Assembly: GCA_965262455.1 (NCBI GenBank)
Contig: CBDHFH010000009.1
Coordinates: 1 to 56,104 of the forward strand
Direction of reading: 5' to 3'
Length of the DNA stretch: 56,104 nucleotides
Source of the DNA: UBA1858 sp965262455
GTDB lineage: Bacteria > Pseudomonadota > Gammaproteobacteria > UBA4575
Part shown: in pieces, positions 9,288 to 17,775 of the stretch
Position numbering within the stretch: the stretch's first letter is position 1
How the letters are laid out: every line of letters starts with the position of its first letter
Position numbers and translations under genes: made by a program
The notes under the pieces: model-generated
What the model was told of the DNA's origin: nothing
Databases searched by the model: none
The model's input: the letters and a program-made list of their open reading frames with translations, nothing else

Positions 9288-9523
9288 AGCAAAAACTCCT
9301 AGTTTTTATTGTTATTAATAGTTTGCGAGATGTGAAATTAATTAACCTTTACATCTAAATGGTTACAAGATCACATGCTCAATCTGAGGATACCATAGGG
9401 TGTTGATAGGAAATATATCCAAACCATTGCAAATTCTTTATATTCCTTGCGAAATCAAATATTTTGCTGAATTACGTAGTTAATATTACCAACTGTAAAA
9501 AATTAAACTTTCTTCGCAAGCAT

Positions 9524-10183
9524 TTAGATAAACACGATTTCAGTATGACGCCCAAGGAAGCCAAGTTCTTTTGTTTCCAAGCGTCGATATTTGCGCCATG
9601 CCTGAATAATATCTTTTTCATATTCACGATGGGTATCATCTAACAATACAACACAATTGTCAGACAAATATTCACTCAATACAGGCATCAAACCATACCT
9701 GCCACCCGGTGTGCTCCCCGGTGGACCATCACAAATAACAAGCTCAATACATTGTTGCGGTAGCTGAACAGCTGTGGTGTTGTACCATGTGTATTCGCCA
9801 TAATCATGTAAGGGCACATGAAATAATTCTACGTGATCGTAATCAAGCGTATGAAATATTTTTTTAAGGTAGTTATACCATTCAATATTATGCTCGAGGA
9901 CGATTAATGGTGTTTTATGATTGCAAGTAATTGCCGCCATCAAAATAGTCGTTACCCCCGAACCGCATTCAAGAATAAAACCATCCGCAATCTGCGCACG
10001 TTTAGCGATATTGCGCAAATAAATAAAGTTGCCAGCATAACCCAGATTACCCCATGCAAGCGCTAGTAAAAATATATTGATGTTTTGCGAATCATTTTTA
10101 TGCGCTGACTGTTTAATGCGATTGACTACCCACACAATCATTTTAAGTCGCAAGGGAAAAATAAGTCTTCTGAGTGTTTGCAT
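9524..10183 (-). CDS. class I SAM-dependent methyltransferase-like protein
   Basis: A 219-residue protein with a Rossmann-type methyltransferase core. Motif I is ILECGSGVTT at about 70-79; the acidic VLEHN segment would contact the ribose, CDGPPGS corresponds to motif IV, and VLLDDTHREYE follows. The N-terminal 30 residues are basic and hydrophobic and may be membrane-associated. The substrate is unknown. It appears monocistronic, with gaps of more than 200 bases on both sides. Confidence 0.75.
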   Translation of the reverse strand: MQTLRRLIFPLRLKMIVWVVNRIKQSAHKNDSQNINIFLLALAWGNLGYAGNFIYLRNIAKRAQIADGFILECGSGVTTILMAAITCNHKTPLIVLEHNIEWYNYLKKIFHTLDYDHVELFHVPLHDYGEYTWYNTTAVQLPQQCIELVICDGPPGSTPGGRYGLMPVLSEYLSDNCVVLLDDTHREYEKDIIQAWRKYRRLETKELGFLGRHTEIVFI

Positions 10184-10642
10184 GTTTAATTGACCCGTCG
10201 TGATTTGGTGAGAAGATACCCAAAATGTGGGGTTATTATCTGACTATTAGATGACGGAAATATAACAAATTGCATTATTGCGCCATCAAAGTGCAAATAT
10301 TTATAGATTATTAGCACTCGATTTATCTCTTTTGACTGAAATTAACTTGATACGTTGCATGATGGATGCTTCATATGCACAAAAATATTCCAGTAAATAT
10401 TATGCTGATTATTGATTCATTACATGAGAGTAAGAATGTGTCGGAAAAATTACTATGTTTGTTTTCTATGAATTTATCAGCAACAATTGGCAAAGTATCT
10501 CAAACTGATTCTATTTGCTAGTTGCCTACAATAGGATCGCTAGTGATTACCAACATAACTTTGTCAAAGACCTATCAAAATCGATTGGGTCAGAGCTTGT
10601 TTATGATTAGTTTCTAACAATTAACTAAGAAGGAAATCGACC
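10184..10642. other. intergenic stretch without a supported gene
   Basis: About 460 AT-rich bases between the divergent methyltransferase gene and the nickel SOD operon. A 48-codon open frame from 10375 has no ribosome-binding site and no recognisable product. The region must carry the SOD operon promoter, but I could not assign it. Confidence 0.5.
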
Positions 10643-10867
10643 TTGATAAACATACTTTACATAAAAGCACGCAGCCTGTTTTTCTCATTACTCACGTTAC
10701 TACTTATCTCAACTCAACTACACGCACATCCAGGTCATGAGCATAATACCGATTGGGTATATATGATTAGCCACAGCTTAACCCATTCAGGCCTTTTTAT
10801 TGCGTCAGTAGTAATTCTCGTTGCAGCAATTATTTTTACCGTGCGCAAAATTTTAGTTAAGAAATAA
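10643..10867 (+). CDS. His-rich small membrane protein in the nickel SOD operon
   Basis: A 74-residue protein with a signal peptide (residues 1 to about 28), a mature N-terminus beginning HPGHEHN, and one transmembrane helix (about 50-68) ending in a basic tail VRKILVKK. The TTG start is chosen because AAGGA lies 8 bases ahead and no ATG gives a complete protein. The HPGHEH motif resembles the metal-binding start of HupE/UreJ nickel permeases, but the rest of that family is absent. Placed 29 bases before sodN, it may help periplasmic nickel handling. That role is inferred from position and histidines only. Confidence 0.65.
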   Translation: MINILYIKARSLFFSLLTLLLISTQLHAHPGHEHNTDWVYMISHSLTHSGLFIASVVILVAAIIFTVRKILVKK

Positions 10868-10896
10868 TTCCAGCTAAACCATCTTATGGAGAAAAC

Positions 10897-11391
10897 ATGA
10901 TTCACACTTTGTTGAACAAAATCGACTCGCTTAAGCCAGTCACGGAAGTTGAAGCACATTGCGATATCCCTTGTAAAATCTATGACCCATCAAGTGCACA
11001 AATAGCTGCCTTAACGATGTTACGTATGGTGGATTTAATCACTGAGACTGAAGCTAAAGACAAAGATCTTGCTTATCACAATTCAATGGCAAGATTTATT
11101 GCCACAAAAGAAGAACATGGCGTAAAGCTTAAAGAAGAAATTGCAATTATCTGGGGCGACTATTTCAAAGCACCACAAATGGAAAAATTCCCAGAAATAC
11201 ATGAGTTAACTCACACCATTATGATGTCAGCTTCTAAATGTAAACAAGAAATTGACCGCGACAAAACCTTGGAGCTGATCGAACAAGTGAATCGCTTTGC
11301 GGAAATATTTTGGGCCACTAAGGACGTGAAAATTAAACGCGCCACATGCCCATACCCTCCCTCAGTAGAAGTCGTTTATCCAGACGTATAA
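10897..11391 (+). CDS. sodN: nickel-type superoxide dismutase
   Basis: Converts superoxide to O2 and H2O2 with a nickel cofactor. The nickel hook HCDIPCKIYDP is at residues 21-31, giving after cleavage of a 20-residue leader the ligands His1, Cys2 and Cys6 and the conserved Tyr9. The remaining four-helix-bundle sequence and total length of 164 match the family. It has no Sec signal, as expected for a cytoplasmic enzyme matured by SodX. ATG is preceded by ATGGAG. The stop overlaps the sodX start by one base (TAATG). A pale paralogue or Fe/Mn SOD is not present in the window. Confidence 0.97.
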   Translation: MIHTLLNKIDSLKPVTEVEAHCDIPCKIYDPSSAQIAALTMLRMVDLITETEAKDKDLAYHNSMARFIATKEEHGVKLKEEIAIIWGDYFKAPQMEKFPEIHELTHTIMMSASKCKQEIDRDKTLELIEQVNRFAEIFWATKDVKIKRATCPYPPSVEVVYPDV

Positions 11392-11702
11392 TGTTTAAAT
11401 TGGTGAAGGTAAAAGGCGATAGCATGCTGCCATGCTATCGCCATAATGACTATTTGATACTTAGCAAGTATCTGTTTAATAACTTAACTGTTGGCGATGA
11501 TATCGTATGTAATCATCCACATTACAATATTATTTTTAAACGTATTGCTAAAATCACAAACAGCAACATCTACTTAACCGGCCTTAATGCTGCAAGTACT
11601 AGCAGCCAAGACCTCGGCACAATTTCACACAACGAAATCATTGGCAAAGTGGTATGGCATATCAAGCAAACAGTCACAGCTCCCTCTAAAATATCTGACT
11701 AA
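11391..11702 (+). CDS. sodX: nickel SOD maturation protease, S26 family
   Basis: A 103-residue signal-peptidase-like protease expected to remove the leader of SodN so that the new N-terminal His can bind nickel. The catalytic serine is S11 in KGDSM and the general-base lysine is K50 in IIFKRI. The ATG at 11391 overlaps the sodN stop as TAATG; longer in-frame starts inside sodN are unlikely. There is no membrane anchor, as in cytoplasmic SodX proteins. The last bases overlap the stop of the convergent LysR gene (11699-11702). Confidence 0.94.
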   Translation: MFKLVKVKGDSMLPCYRHNDYLILSKYLFNNLTVGDDIVCNHPHYNIIFKRIAKITNSNIYLTGLNAASTSSQDLGTISHNEIIGKVVWHIKQTVTAPSKISD

Positions 11703-12571
11703 AAATTAATTTCCGTCATGTAGTCATATAAAAATTTCACAAATTCTTTAATGCGTGTGACATGTCTTAAGTCGGGGTGGGTCAAAATCCATATATTATC
11801 TTGAAATCTTGGCTCTACCTCAAAAAGCTTAACTAGGTTTGGCGCAAAATAATTTGTTGGTAATACTGCCAAACCTAAACCTTCTATACAAAGCTTTATA
11901 ATGGTCTGCACATCACTCGCCGAACAACTAAATTGCTTATTGGAAAAATTTTTCATCAACCATTGATAGGCATCAATTCTAAACAAAGATTCATCAGCGC
12001 CAACTAGGCTAAATTCCTCCATCTGTTGTATATCCTTTGGTTTGCCAAACTTTTTAATAAAAGCTTTACTCGCATACACCGACCAAATCACCTCGGCGAC
12101 CTTCCTGCCAATCAAATAATCTGGCGGGTTATTGGTCGAGCGTATGGCAACATCAGCATCACGACGTGACAAGTCATACAAAGCGCTACTAACAACAATA
12201 TTGACAGAAATCCTTGGATGCAGACGTCTAAATTTAGCTATACATGGCACTAGAATATGTTCTGAAAAAGTGATCGGCGCAGTCACTCTAATTTCGCCCG
12301 ACAATTCAAAATCTTTACCTGCCACAGCTCTTTCCAGGGTATGTACGGAGTCTTCCGCATGCTCGGCATGTTGCAAGACAATCTGCCCTATCTCTGTGAG
12401 CACGTAGCCTTCTGGTAAACGTTCAAATAAGCGTGTACCCAACTTCTCTTCTAACGCATTTATTCTTCGAAATACTGTCGAGTGATTAACACTTAATGCT
12501 TTTGAAGCGCCGAGTAACGACCCTGTTTTAGCCACAGAAAGAAAATAAGGTAAGTCATTCCAATCAATCAT
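11699..12571 (-). CDS. LysR family transcriptional regulator
   Basis: A 290-residue LysR-type regulator: winged helix-turn-helix at residues 1-62 (…ASKALSVNHSTVFRRINALEEKLG…) followed by the periplasmic-binding-protein-like effector domain. It is divergent from the SDR gene. The 100-base gap between them contains the inverted repeat TTTGCA-TTAT-TGCAAA just 4 bases ahead of its own ATG, so autorepression is plausible. The same repeat upstream of pirin suggests it also governs the pirin-nitroreductase operon. The effector is unknown; the target enzymes suggest a reactive carbonyl, quinone or nitro compound. Confidence 0.93.
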   Translation of the reverse strand: MIDWNDLPYFLSVAKTGSLLGASKALSVNHSTVFRRINALEEKLGTRLFERLPEGYVLTEIGQIVLQHAEHAEDSVHTLERAVAGKDFELSGEIRVTAPITFSEHILVPCIAKFRRLHPRISVNIVVSSALYDLSRRDADVAIRSTNNPPDYLIGRKVAEVIWSVYASKAFIKKFGKPKDIQQMEEFSLVGADESLFRIDAYQWLMKNFSNKQFSCSASDVQTIIKLCIEGLGLAVLPTNYFAPNLVKLFEVEPRFQDNIWILTHPDLRHVTRIKEFVKFLYDYMTEINF

Positions 12572-12574
12572 ATG

Positions 12575-12590
12575 TTTGCATTATTGCAAA
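12575..12590. promoter_or_regulatory. candidate LysR operator in the lysR-SDR gap
   Basis: Perfect inverted repeat TTTGCA-TTAT-TGCAAA with a T-N11-A core. It is centred about 101 bases ahead of the SDR start and directly ahead of the LysR start. A weaker related element, TTGCATATATTGGCAA, follows at 12597-12612. It matches the pirin site at 6997-7012 in 14 of 16 positions. Confidence 0.65.
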
Positions 12591-12683
12591 TTATAATTGC
12601 ATATATTGGCAATATATTTGCTATTTAGCAAGTGATAGTATGGCCACAATTTCAACATATTATCATTATTAGGAGTCATGCTT

Positions 12684-13433
12684 ATGTCACAGCAGATAGA
12701 TATCACCAATAAAGTTGCACTAGTTACAGGTGCCAATCGCGGCATTGGAAAAACAATTACTGAATCGTTTTTAGATCAGGGGGCAAAAAAAGTGTACGCC
12801 GCAGTTAGAGACATTAATTCTGTTAATGAAATGGTCTCACGCTATGGTGAACGAGTTGTCCCACTCGCATTAGACCTGTCTAAACCTGAGACAATAACGA
12901 ACGCTGCAAAACAAGCCACCGATACAGAAGTTGTTGTTAACAACGCTGGAGTGCTCACCTCGACCACACCTATGGATAGTAATGCGCTGGCAAGTTTAAA
13001 CTTTGAGATGGATATCAATGTCGGCGGCCTGATTAGAGTCGCGCAAGCGTTTGCACCAGTACTTAAAAACAATGGTGGCGGCGCACTAGTACAGCTTAAT
13101 TCAGTGGCCTCGATGAAGAATTTTGTTCCTTTCACAACTTATTCGGCATCGAAAGCCGCGGCTTATTCAATCACTCAATCGCTTAAAGATTTATTAAGCA
13201 CCCAAGACACTTTAGTCATGAGCGTTCACCCTGGTCCAATCAGCACTGACATGGGGGATGCAGCCGGTCTAAGTGACATTGCCGAATCGCCTACCCTAGT
13301 GGCAGATGCAATCATTGCAGGCCTTAAACAAGGTGACTTTCATGTATTCCCTGACACTATGGCAAAACAGATAGAAAATGCTTATCACAGTTATGCTGAA
13401 AATATTGTCGAGGCAAATTTAATGGAAGGCTAA
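12684..13433 (+). CDS. short-chain dehydrogenase/reductase (classical SDR)
   Basis: A classical SDR of about 249 residues. The cofactor motif TGANRGIGK is near the N-terminus, NNAGV follows, and the catalytic set is Ser in LNSVAS plus YSASK. Closest by pattern to small carbonyl-reductase-like SDRs. The ATG at 12684 is preferred because AGGAG lies 8 bases ahead; the ATG at 12678 is only two bases from it. It is divergent from the LysR gene and probably its main target. Substrate unknown. Confidence 0.92.
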   Translation: MSQQIDITNKVALVTGANRGIGKTITESFLDQGAKKVYAAVRDINSVNEMVSRYGERVVPLALDLSKPETITNAAKQATDTEVVVNNAGVLTSTTPMDSNALASLNFEMDINVGGLIRVAQAFAPVLKNNGGGALVQLNSVASMKNFVPFTTYSASKAAAYSITQSLKDLLSTQDTLVMSVHPGPISTDMGDAAGLSDIAESPTLVADAIIAGLKQGDFHVFPDTMAKQIENAYHSYAENIVEANLMEG

Positions 13434-13523
13434 CAGTGCAGGCGTTTTTTTGACGAGAATGAATAATGATTTCATAAGGATCTAGGGCCTACCCTAATAA
13501 CTTGAATGATTAATTATAAATTC

Positions 13524-13949
13524 TCATTGTTGATGCATTTCCATTTGTCGCATTGGCATCGTATCGATCAAAGCAAATATGACATTTAAATCAAGTGTTT
13601 TATAGCTTGCTTTAACATATCCATCTTTGCCTATTAATTTAATTTCTGCTTCTTGGTGAGGAAAATATTTTTCACGCGTGATTTGATAAAATGATGCATC
13701 AACATTCCCAATGTAATTCGTATAAAGCTGTTTATTATCAAGAACGAACCAGTAGATATCTCTATCATCGATATCGGTAACACGACTGCTTAACAGCGCA
13801 ACAATCTCTTCGGGTGTCGATTGTGAATATACGACAACAATTCTATTTTCCCAACGCAACTGGTTAATATTTTCCAATTCACTGTTACTCGTCTCAGCAA
13901 AGCTTATTTGCATCAATAACATAAACAAACTTGCTTTTACTATTCTCAT
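13524..13949 (-). CDS. DUF4174 secreted protein
   Basis: A secreted DUF4174 protein of about 141 residues. The start at 13949 gives MRIVKASLFMLLMQISFA as a signal peptide; a longer frame to 14009 adds 20 residues that spoil it. The family features are LRWENRIVVVYSQS near the mature N-terminus and IKLIGKDGYVKAS followed by ALIDTMPMRQMEM at the C-terminus. The fold is thioredoxin-like but no redox cysteines are seen. Function unknown. It faces the divergent 14100 gene across about 150 bases. Confidence 0.82.
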   Translation of the reverse strand: MRIVKASLFMLLMQISFAETSNSELENINQLRWENRIVVVYSQSTPEEIVALLSSRVTDIDDRDIYWFVLDNKQLYTNYIGNVDASFYQITREKYFPHQEAEIKLIGKDGYVKASYKTLDLNVIFALIDTMPMRQMEMHQQ

Positions 13950-14099
13950 TAAATTTCCAAAAATTTGCTTTGCCTCTTTGAATAAATTAAAAAACCTAGG
14001 TTCAACCAATAATTATATTTATATTCTCTATTAAATAAATTTATTATTGCATTACAGTTTGTCATCAAGTTGAAGTAATAATGTTTTTACATAGTTAGC

Positions 14100-15650
14100 A
14101 TGAGCCTGATAAAAATAATAACGCTCCTATTACTACTATGTACTGCCAACTCTGCAGTTGCATTACCTCTTTCTGATTACCGCCAAAAATCCAGAGATAT
14201 CATTGAAATATATGTTTCAGGTGCTTCTGCGCAGGATAATGCATTAGAAAGTTTATTTCGCTTAAGGTGCGCTAAGAACACGCTTGATATCTATCGCGCC
14301 GGCGGTAACCAGCGCTTGTTTTTTTGCACGATTAAATCCGACGCCACAAAAATACTACCTGAAATAGAAAAATTTCCTCAGCAAGCGAAAGTGGCATTAT
14401 TTAAGACGTCTCGTGGGGGCTCGGGTAATGGCGTTGGGCCACTCATTCAAAGCACACACTTGCCATTTATAAATATATTAGATCTAAAAAAGAATTTTCA
14501 AAAACGTTGTCCTGATGAAAAGAAAATTAAACATAAGGCTCAAGCTCCTTTTGATGGGTATACCGAGCACTTTTGCACGAATCCAAAAAGAGCGTCCAAA
14601 ATACCAGATGTCGGTATTTCAGATGTCGAACCAAAGATGTTTACTAAACAATTTGGATTCTCTAAAGCACAAATTAATCGACTTACCGTCACCAGCGCTA
14701 ATGCACTTATTTTTGGTATCCCGGTATCTTTAAACTTACGCAATGCATTACAGGCTGCGCAATTCGCTAACGATAGCTCATGTCATCCTGATAATAGCGA
14801 ATATGAAAAATTAATCAGTGATTCGAAAATTCCCTATAGCGAATCACAAGATTGCATGCCAGGATTAACTCGACCTCAACTCGCTGGTATGTTTGCAGGG
14901 ACGATCACCGATTGGCGCCAGATATTAAATCACTATGGCTACCCAATGGCGGCTATTGATCCAGACTCAGGTGAAATCTCCGTACCGCCCAGTGTAAAAA
15001 AACCCATCGATACACGTGTACATGTGTGCCGTCGAGTCGACACTTCCGGCACGCAGGCTTCATTTGAAATCTATTTTTTAAATCAGCGTTGTGCTGACAA
15101 TGTAGAGTCTTTTGTACCTGCCAGTCGAACCGTTGCTATGAGTTCAGGTACCAGTGATGTGAAGTATTGTTTGAATACTAATAATTCCAAAGGGCTATGG
15201 AGTGTCGGCATTTTTAGCACAGAAAATGTTGCTGATCTAGAAAATGATGGCTGGCGTTTTATTAAAGTCGATAACGCCGCACCAACCTTGTTAAATACAT
15301 ATTTATCAAAATGGACTTTTTTTATCGAGCAAACCATTCAATGGAGAAACGAAGAATCCGACAATCCTCTCAGTGGATTTAAACTTCAATTTAGCAAGTA
15401 CATTGCCCAGCAAGCAGGTAGCCCTGAAGTCATTCGTACTATCAATAGTCGTTTTAAACATACTTGGGGGAGCGCTGGCGTGATGGGTTTGAATACCAAT
15501 AACCATCGCCCATACTTAATTAAACCGGGCACAAAAATCAGCGCGGATGTTATTGATGAAAACCCAGTGTTACCTCTCAGCAGAGCGACTCAAGGATTTC
15601 CAAATAACTGCAGCCCACCCTTGGCTGTATTCCCCACACCTGCACCGTAA
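14100..15650 (+). CDS. secreted PstS-like substrate-binding protein
   Basis: A 516-residue secreted protein; residues 1-21 form a signal peptide. The mature protein starts with a segment including VSGASAQDNAL and contains CRRVDTSGTQASFEIYF around residue 312, both reminiscent of PstS-type phosphate-binding domains, where a TSGT-like loop contacts the oxyanion. It is longer than ordinary PstS (about 350), and no ABC permease or phosphate regulator is beside it. It could therefore be a stand-alone binding or surface protein rather than part of a transporter. It converges with the Kelch-like gene, four bases from its stop. Confidence 0.6.
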   Translation: MSLIKIITLLLLLCTANSAVALPLSDYRQKSRDIIEIYVSGASAQDNALESLFRLRCAKNTLDIYRAGGNQRLFFCTIKSDATKILPEIEKFPQQAKVALFKTSRGGSGNGVGPLIQSTHLPFINILDLKKNFQKRCPDEKKIKHKAQAPFDGYTEHFCTNPKRASKIPDVGISDVEPKMFTKQFGFSKAQINRLTVTSANALIFGIPVSLNLRNALQAAQFANDSSCHPDNSEYEKLISDSKIPYSESQDCMPGLTRPQLAGMFAGTITDWRQILNHYGYPMAAIDPDSGEISVPPSVKKPIDTRVHVCRRVDTSGTQASFEIYFLNQRCADNVESFVPASRTVAMSSGTSDVKYCLNTNNSKGLWSVGIFSTENVADLENDGWRFIKVDNAAPTLLNTYLSKWTFFIEQTIQWRNEESDNPLSGFKLQFSKYIAQQAGSPEVIRTINSRFKHTWGSAGVMGLNTNNHRPYLIKPGTKISADVIDENPVLPLSRATQGFPNNCSPPLAVFPTPAP

Positions 15651-15654
15651 CTGA

Positions 15655-16749
15655 TTAATCACTCAGCTTATATAAAAAAATATTCTTATCTGCACCGGTC
15701 ATTGCGATAAATACATTAAAGTCGGGAATATATCGCCACAAACCATACACAGAATTAAGTGATTCAATACTTGGAGCACCCTTCGCTTTATGTTCTGTCC
15801 ATGCTTTTGTATCAACATTTAATGAATACACCGACTCTCCTGCCCATGCGACTATATGATCAGTGACCGGATCATAAGCAAGACCGGGGGACCAGTGCTC
15901 TATCAGCGCGTCACCACCAGTAGTGTTCCATTTGCGCTGTTTATAATCTCTTTTATGCACATGGTAAGCGACCACTTCACCTCGACCAACCACTACTAAT
16001 ACGCCTCGGTGTGGATCAACAACGGCCATACGCCTAATAAGAAAATCATCATTGTGCTGTTTCCATGTATTTGAATCGAAGTCATATGACCATAATCCAG
16101 GCGCATCAAACCACCAAACTTTTTTAGCTTTGGCATCATAAGTTGAAAAATTTTCGCAATTTGTTTCAGGTGTCTTGCGTGGTTTCATGTCAATCCACTG
16201 CTTATTATCGAAATTAAACACCCATGTTATATCTGCACCACAACCGCCACCATCACAGGACACAGTTCCTCCAGTAGAGAACAATCGATCGGCATGCTCA
16301 AGGTAATCAACTGCCCCATAAGTGTGGCGCGAGTTCGGCGTTCCATCACTATTTAACTGTTGACATAAATTAGGCTTGCTCGGCTCATTGAGTCGCTCCC
16401 ACTTAAGACGCTCAACATCAAATACATATACTTCATTACCCTGATAGTCAGCATGTCCACCACCCCAAACAACCAAGCGATTCCGTTTGCTGTCATATGC
16501 CCCTCCACTATAGGCAGTGATGCCTTGAATACCCATGATGGATTGTACATAGGGATATTTATCAGGATCTGCACCTACATCCTTGAGACGTGTATTGGGT
16601 ATTTCCAGCCAACTGTTCTCTGGCATGCTGGCAACCAATTCAGATATTGAGGTTGTATCCGTGGCATGTGCTGGCACTAGCATTATAGTGATAGCCACAA
16701 AAGAAATGATTAGCAAGCTAAGCTGAGTAAATTTCTTGATCACATACAT
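15655..16749 (-). CDS. secreted Kelch/galactose-oxidase-like beta-propeller protein
   Basis: About 364 residues. The start at 16749 gives the signal peptide MYVIKKFTQLSLLIISFVAI…HA; a frame extending to 16782 adds 11 residues. The mature protein has repeated blade-like segments such as RNRLVVWGGGHADYQGNEVYVFDVERL, and further W…D…W units (TWVFNFDNKQW, LWSYDFDSNTW), spaced about 45-55 residues apart, as in Kelch propellers. No catalytic Tyr-Cys pair of galactose oxidase was identified. Function unknown; probably periplasmic or extracellular. Confidence 0.72.
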   Translation of the reverse strand: MYVIKKFTQLSLLIISFVAITIMLVPAHATDTTSISELVASMPENSWLEIPNTRLKDVGADPDKYPYVQSIMGIQGITAYSGGAYDSKRNRLVVWGGGHADYQGNEVYVFDVERLKWERLNEPSKPNLCQQLNSDGTPNSRHTYGAVDYLEHADRLFSTGGTVSCDGGGCGADITWVFNFDNKQWIDMKPRKTPETNCENFSTYDAKAKKVWWFDAPGLWSYDFDSNTWKQHNDDFLIRRMAVVDPHRGVLVVVGRGEVVAYHVHKRDYKQRKWNTTGGDALIEHWSPGLAYDPVTDHIVAWAGESVYSLNVDTKAWTEHKAKGAPSIESLNSVYGLWRYIPDFNVFIAMTGADKNIFLYKLSD

Positions 16750-16883
16750 TACCGTTTTACCTGACAGATACTGACTCATCATAGTATAAGGATAAGCAAA
16801 CTTTACCTCGACACAGGTCTAGAAAATCGGCAAAACAATTAGCAAAGCATTACTGAAGAGATATTTTTATTTACAGGCAAAAA

Positions 16884-16912
16884 AAAAGCCCCAACATTTA
16901 ATTGGGGCTTTT
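16884..16912 (-). terminator. terminator after the Met-rich protein gene
   Basis: GCCCCAA at 16888-16894 pairs with TTGGGGC at 16902-16908; on the minus strand the hairpin is followed by nine T. It lies 26 bases after the Met-rich gene stop. Confidence 0.85.
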
Positions 16913-16934
16913 AAATTTGAAAACTGACTAGTTA

Positions 16935-17480
16935 CTATTTTTCAGTTTCTGCTTGAGCCATCATTGGCATCTTATAGAAAGACTCAAATGCTTTAGTGTA
17001 CTCAGTCATGTTCATAGCGTTGAACATTGGCTGGTAGTAAGCAGGGTCCATCATTGCAGTCATCCACTGTGTGTAGAACACAGGGTTCATGTAAGTAAAA
17101 AATGGCTGGTATGTTTGTGGGTTCATAGAAGCCATCATCCAGTTCATGTACATTTGTGGGTTCATGAATGGAGTCATTGCTTGCATGTACTTGTTAGGAT
17201 CCATCATTGCTTGCATCATGCTGTTCCATTGCTCTGGGTGCGCCATGCACTCTGCAAGTGATTTAGCTGTTGCTGGCTTGTTGATTTCAGCGATTAAGTT
17301 GATGAACTTTGCAGGGTCAGACATAGTTTCAGCCATTGCAGCTGGATCGTAGAAAGCTTTAGGTGCATTACATTCAGTCATGTAAGCTTCCATCTCGTCT
17401 TCAGCTTCACCGAAAACAGGAGTTAAGTAAGCAAGCCCCAATAACAAAATTGCTGTAAGTGAATAAATTGAAAATTTCAT
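16935..17480 (-). CDS. secreted Met/Pro/Tyr-rich 13-residue repeat protein
   Basis: About 181 residues with a signal peptide (residues 1 to about 24). The start at 17480 has AAGGA upstream; a TTG at 17495 is less likely. The mature part is acidic at first, then carries about six units of 12-13 residues of the form M[D/N]PxxYxxxMxxx (MDPNKYMQAMTPF, MNPQMYMNWMMAS, MNPQTYQPFFTY, MNPVFYTQWMTAM, MDPAYYQPMFNA). There are two cysteines only. Methionine-rich secreted repeats may bind Cu(I) or act as methionine oxidant sinks, but this is inference. A small secreted protein gene lies 19 bases upstream, so they form an operon closed by the terminator. Confidence 0.75.
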   Translation of the reverse strand: MKFSIYSLTAILLLGLAYLTPVFGEAEDEMEAYMTECNAPKAFYDPAAMAETMSDPAKFINLIAEINKPATAKSLAECMAHPEQWNSMMQAMMDPNKYMQAMTPFMNPQMYMNWMMASMNPQTYQPFFTYMNPVFYTQWMTAMMDPAYYQPMFNAMNMTEYTKAFESFYKMPMMAQAETEK

Positions 17481-17499
17481 ACGGGTTTCCTTCAAATTT

Positions 17500-17769
17500 T
17501 TAGTTAGTTGCTAGATATAATTTACATACGCCAGGCAGTTGGTTACTCTGAGCGAGTTTGTAATTCACTGTCACTTCTGTATTGAATGGCTCAGGTAAAG
17601 AATATCTATCTTCCTGATGATCAGTTTCATTATCTGTGAGCTCATACCCCAAGCTTGCCATTGCACAATATTCACTAAGCGGACGATTGATTGTTTGATC
17701 GTCATGAGACAGACCTGCAAATCCTGAAGCAAATACCGCTGTAGTCACGCTAATTACAAATAGATTCAT
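17500..17769 (-). CDS. small secreted protein of unknown function
   Basis: An 89-residue protein with a signal peptide at about residues 1-18 (MNLFVISVTTAVFASGFA). The start at 17769 is preceded by GAGGTGG at good spacing; the GTG two codons earlier lies inside that site. The mature protein is acidic with two cysteines (YCAMAS and GVCKLY), likely a disulfide. No domain recognised. It is the first gene of a two-gene unit with the Met-rich repeat protein. Confidence 0.65.
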   Translation of the reverse strand: MNLFVISVTTAVFASGFAGLSHDDQTINRPLSEYCAMASLGYELTDNETDHQEDRYSLPEPFNTEVTVNYKLAQSNQLPGVCKLYLATN

Positions 17770-17775
17770 ATCCAC

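Noticed and set aside
10375..10521. 48-codon open frame in the gap before the nickel SOD operon
   Set aside because: No ribosome-binding site, no signal or domain pattern, and an overlapping out-of-frame ATG is equally good; composition is that of AT-rich noncoding DNA.
14100..15650. Phosphate ABC importer component PstS
   Set aside because: Too long, no pstCAB or phoU nearby; only a general PBP-type resemblance can be supported.
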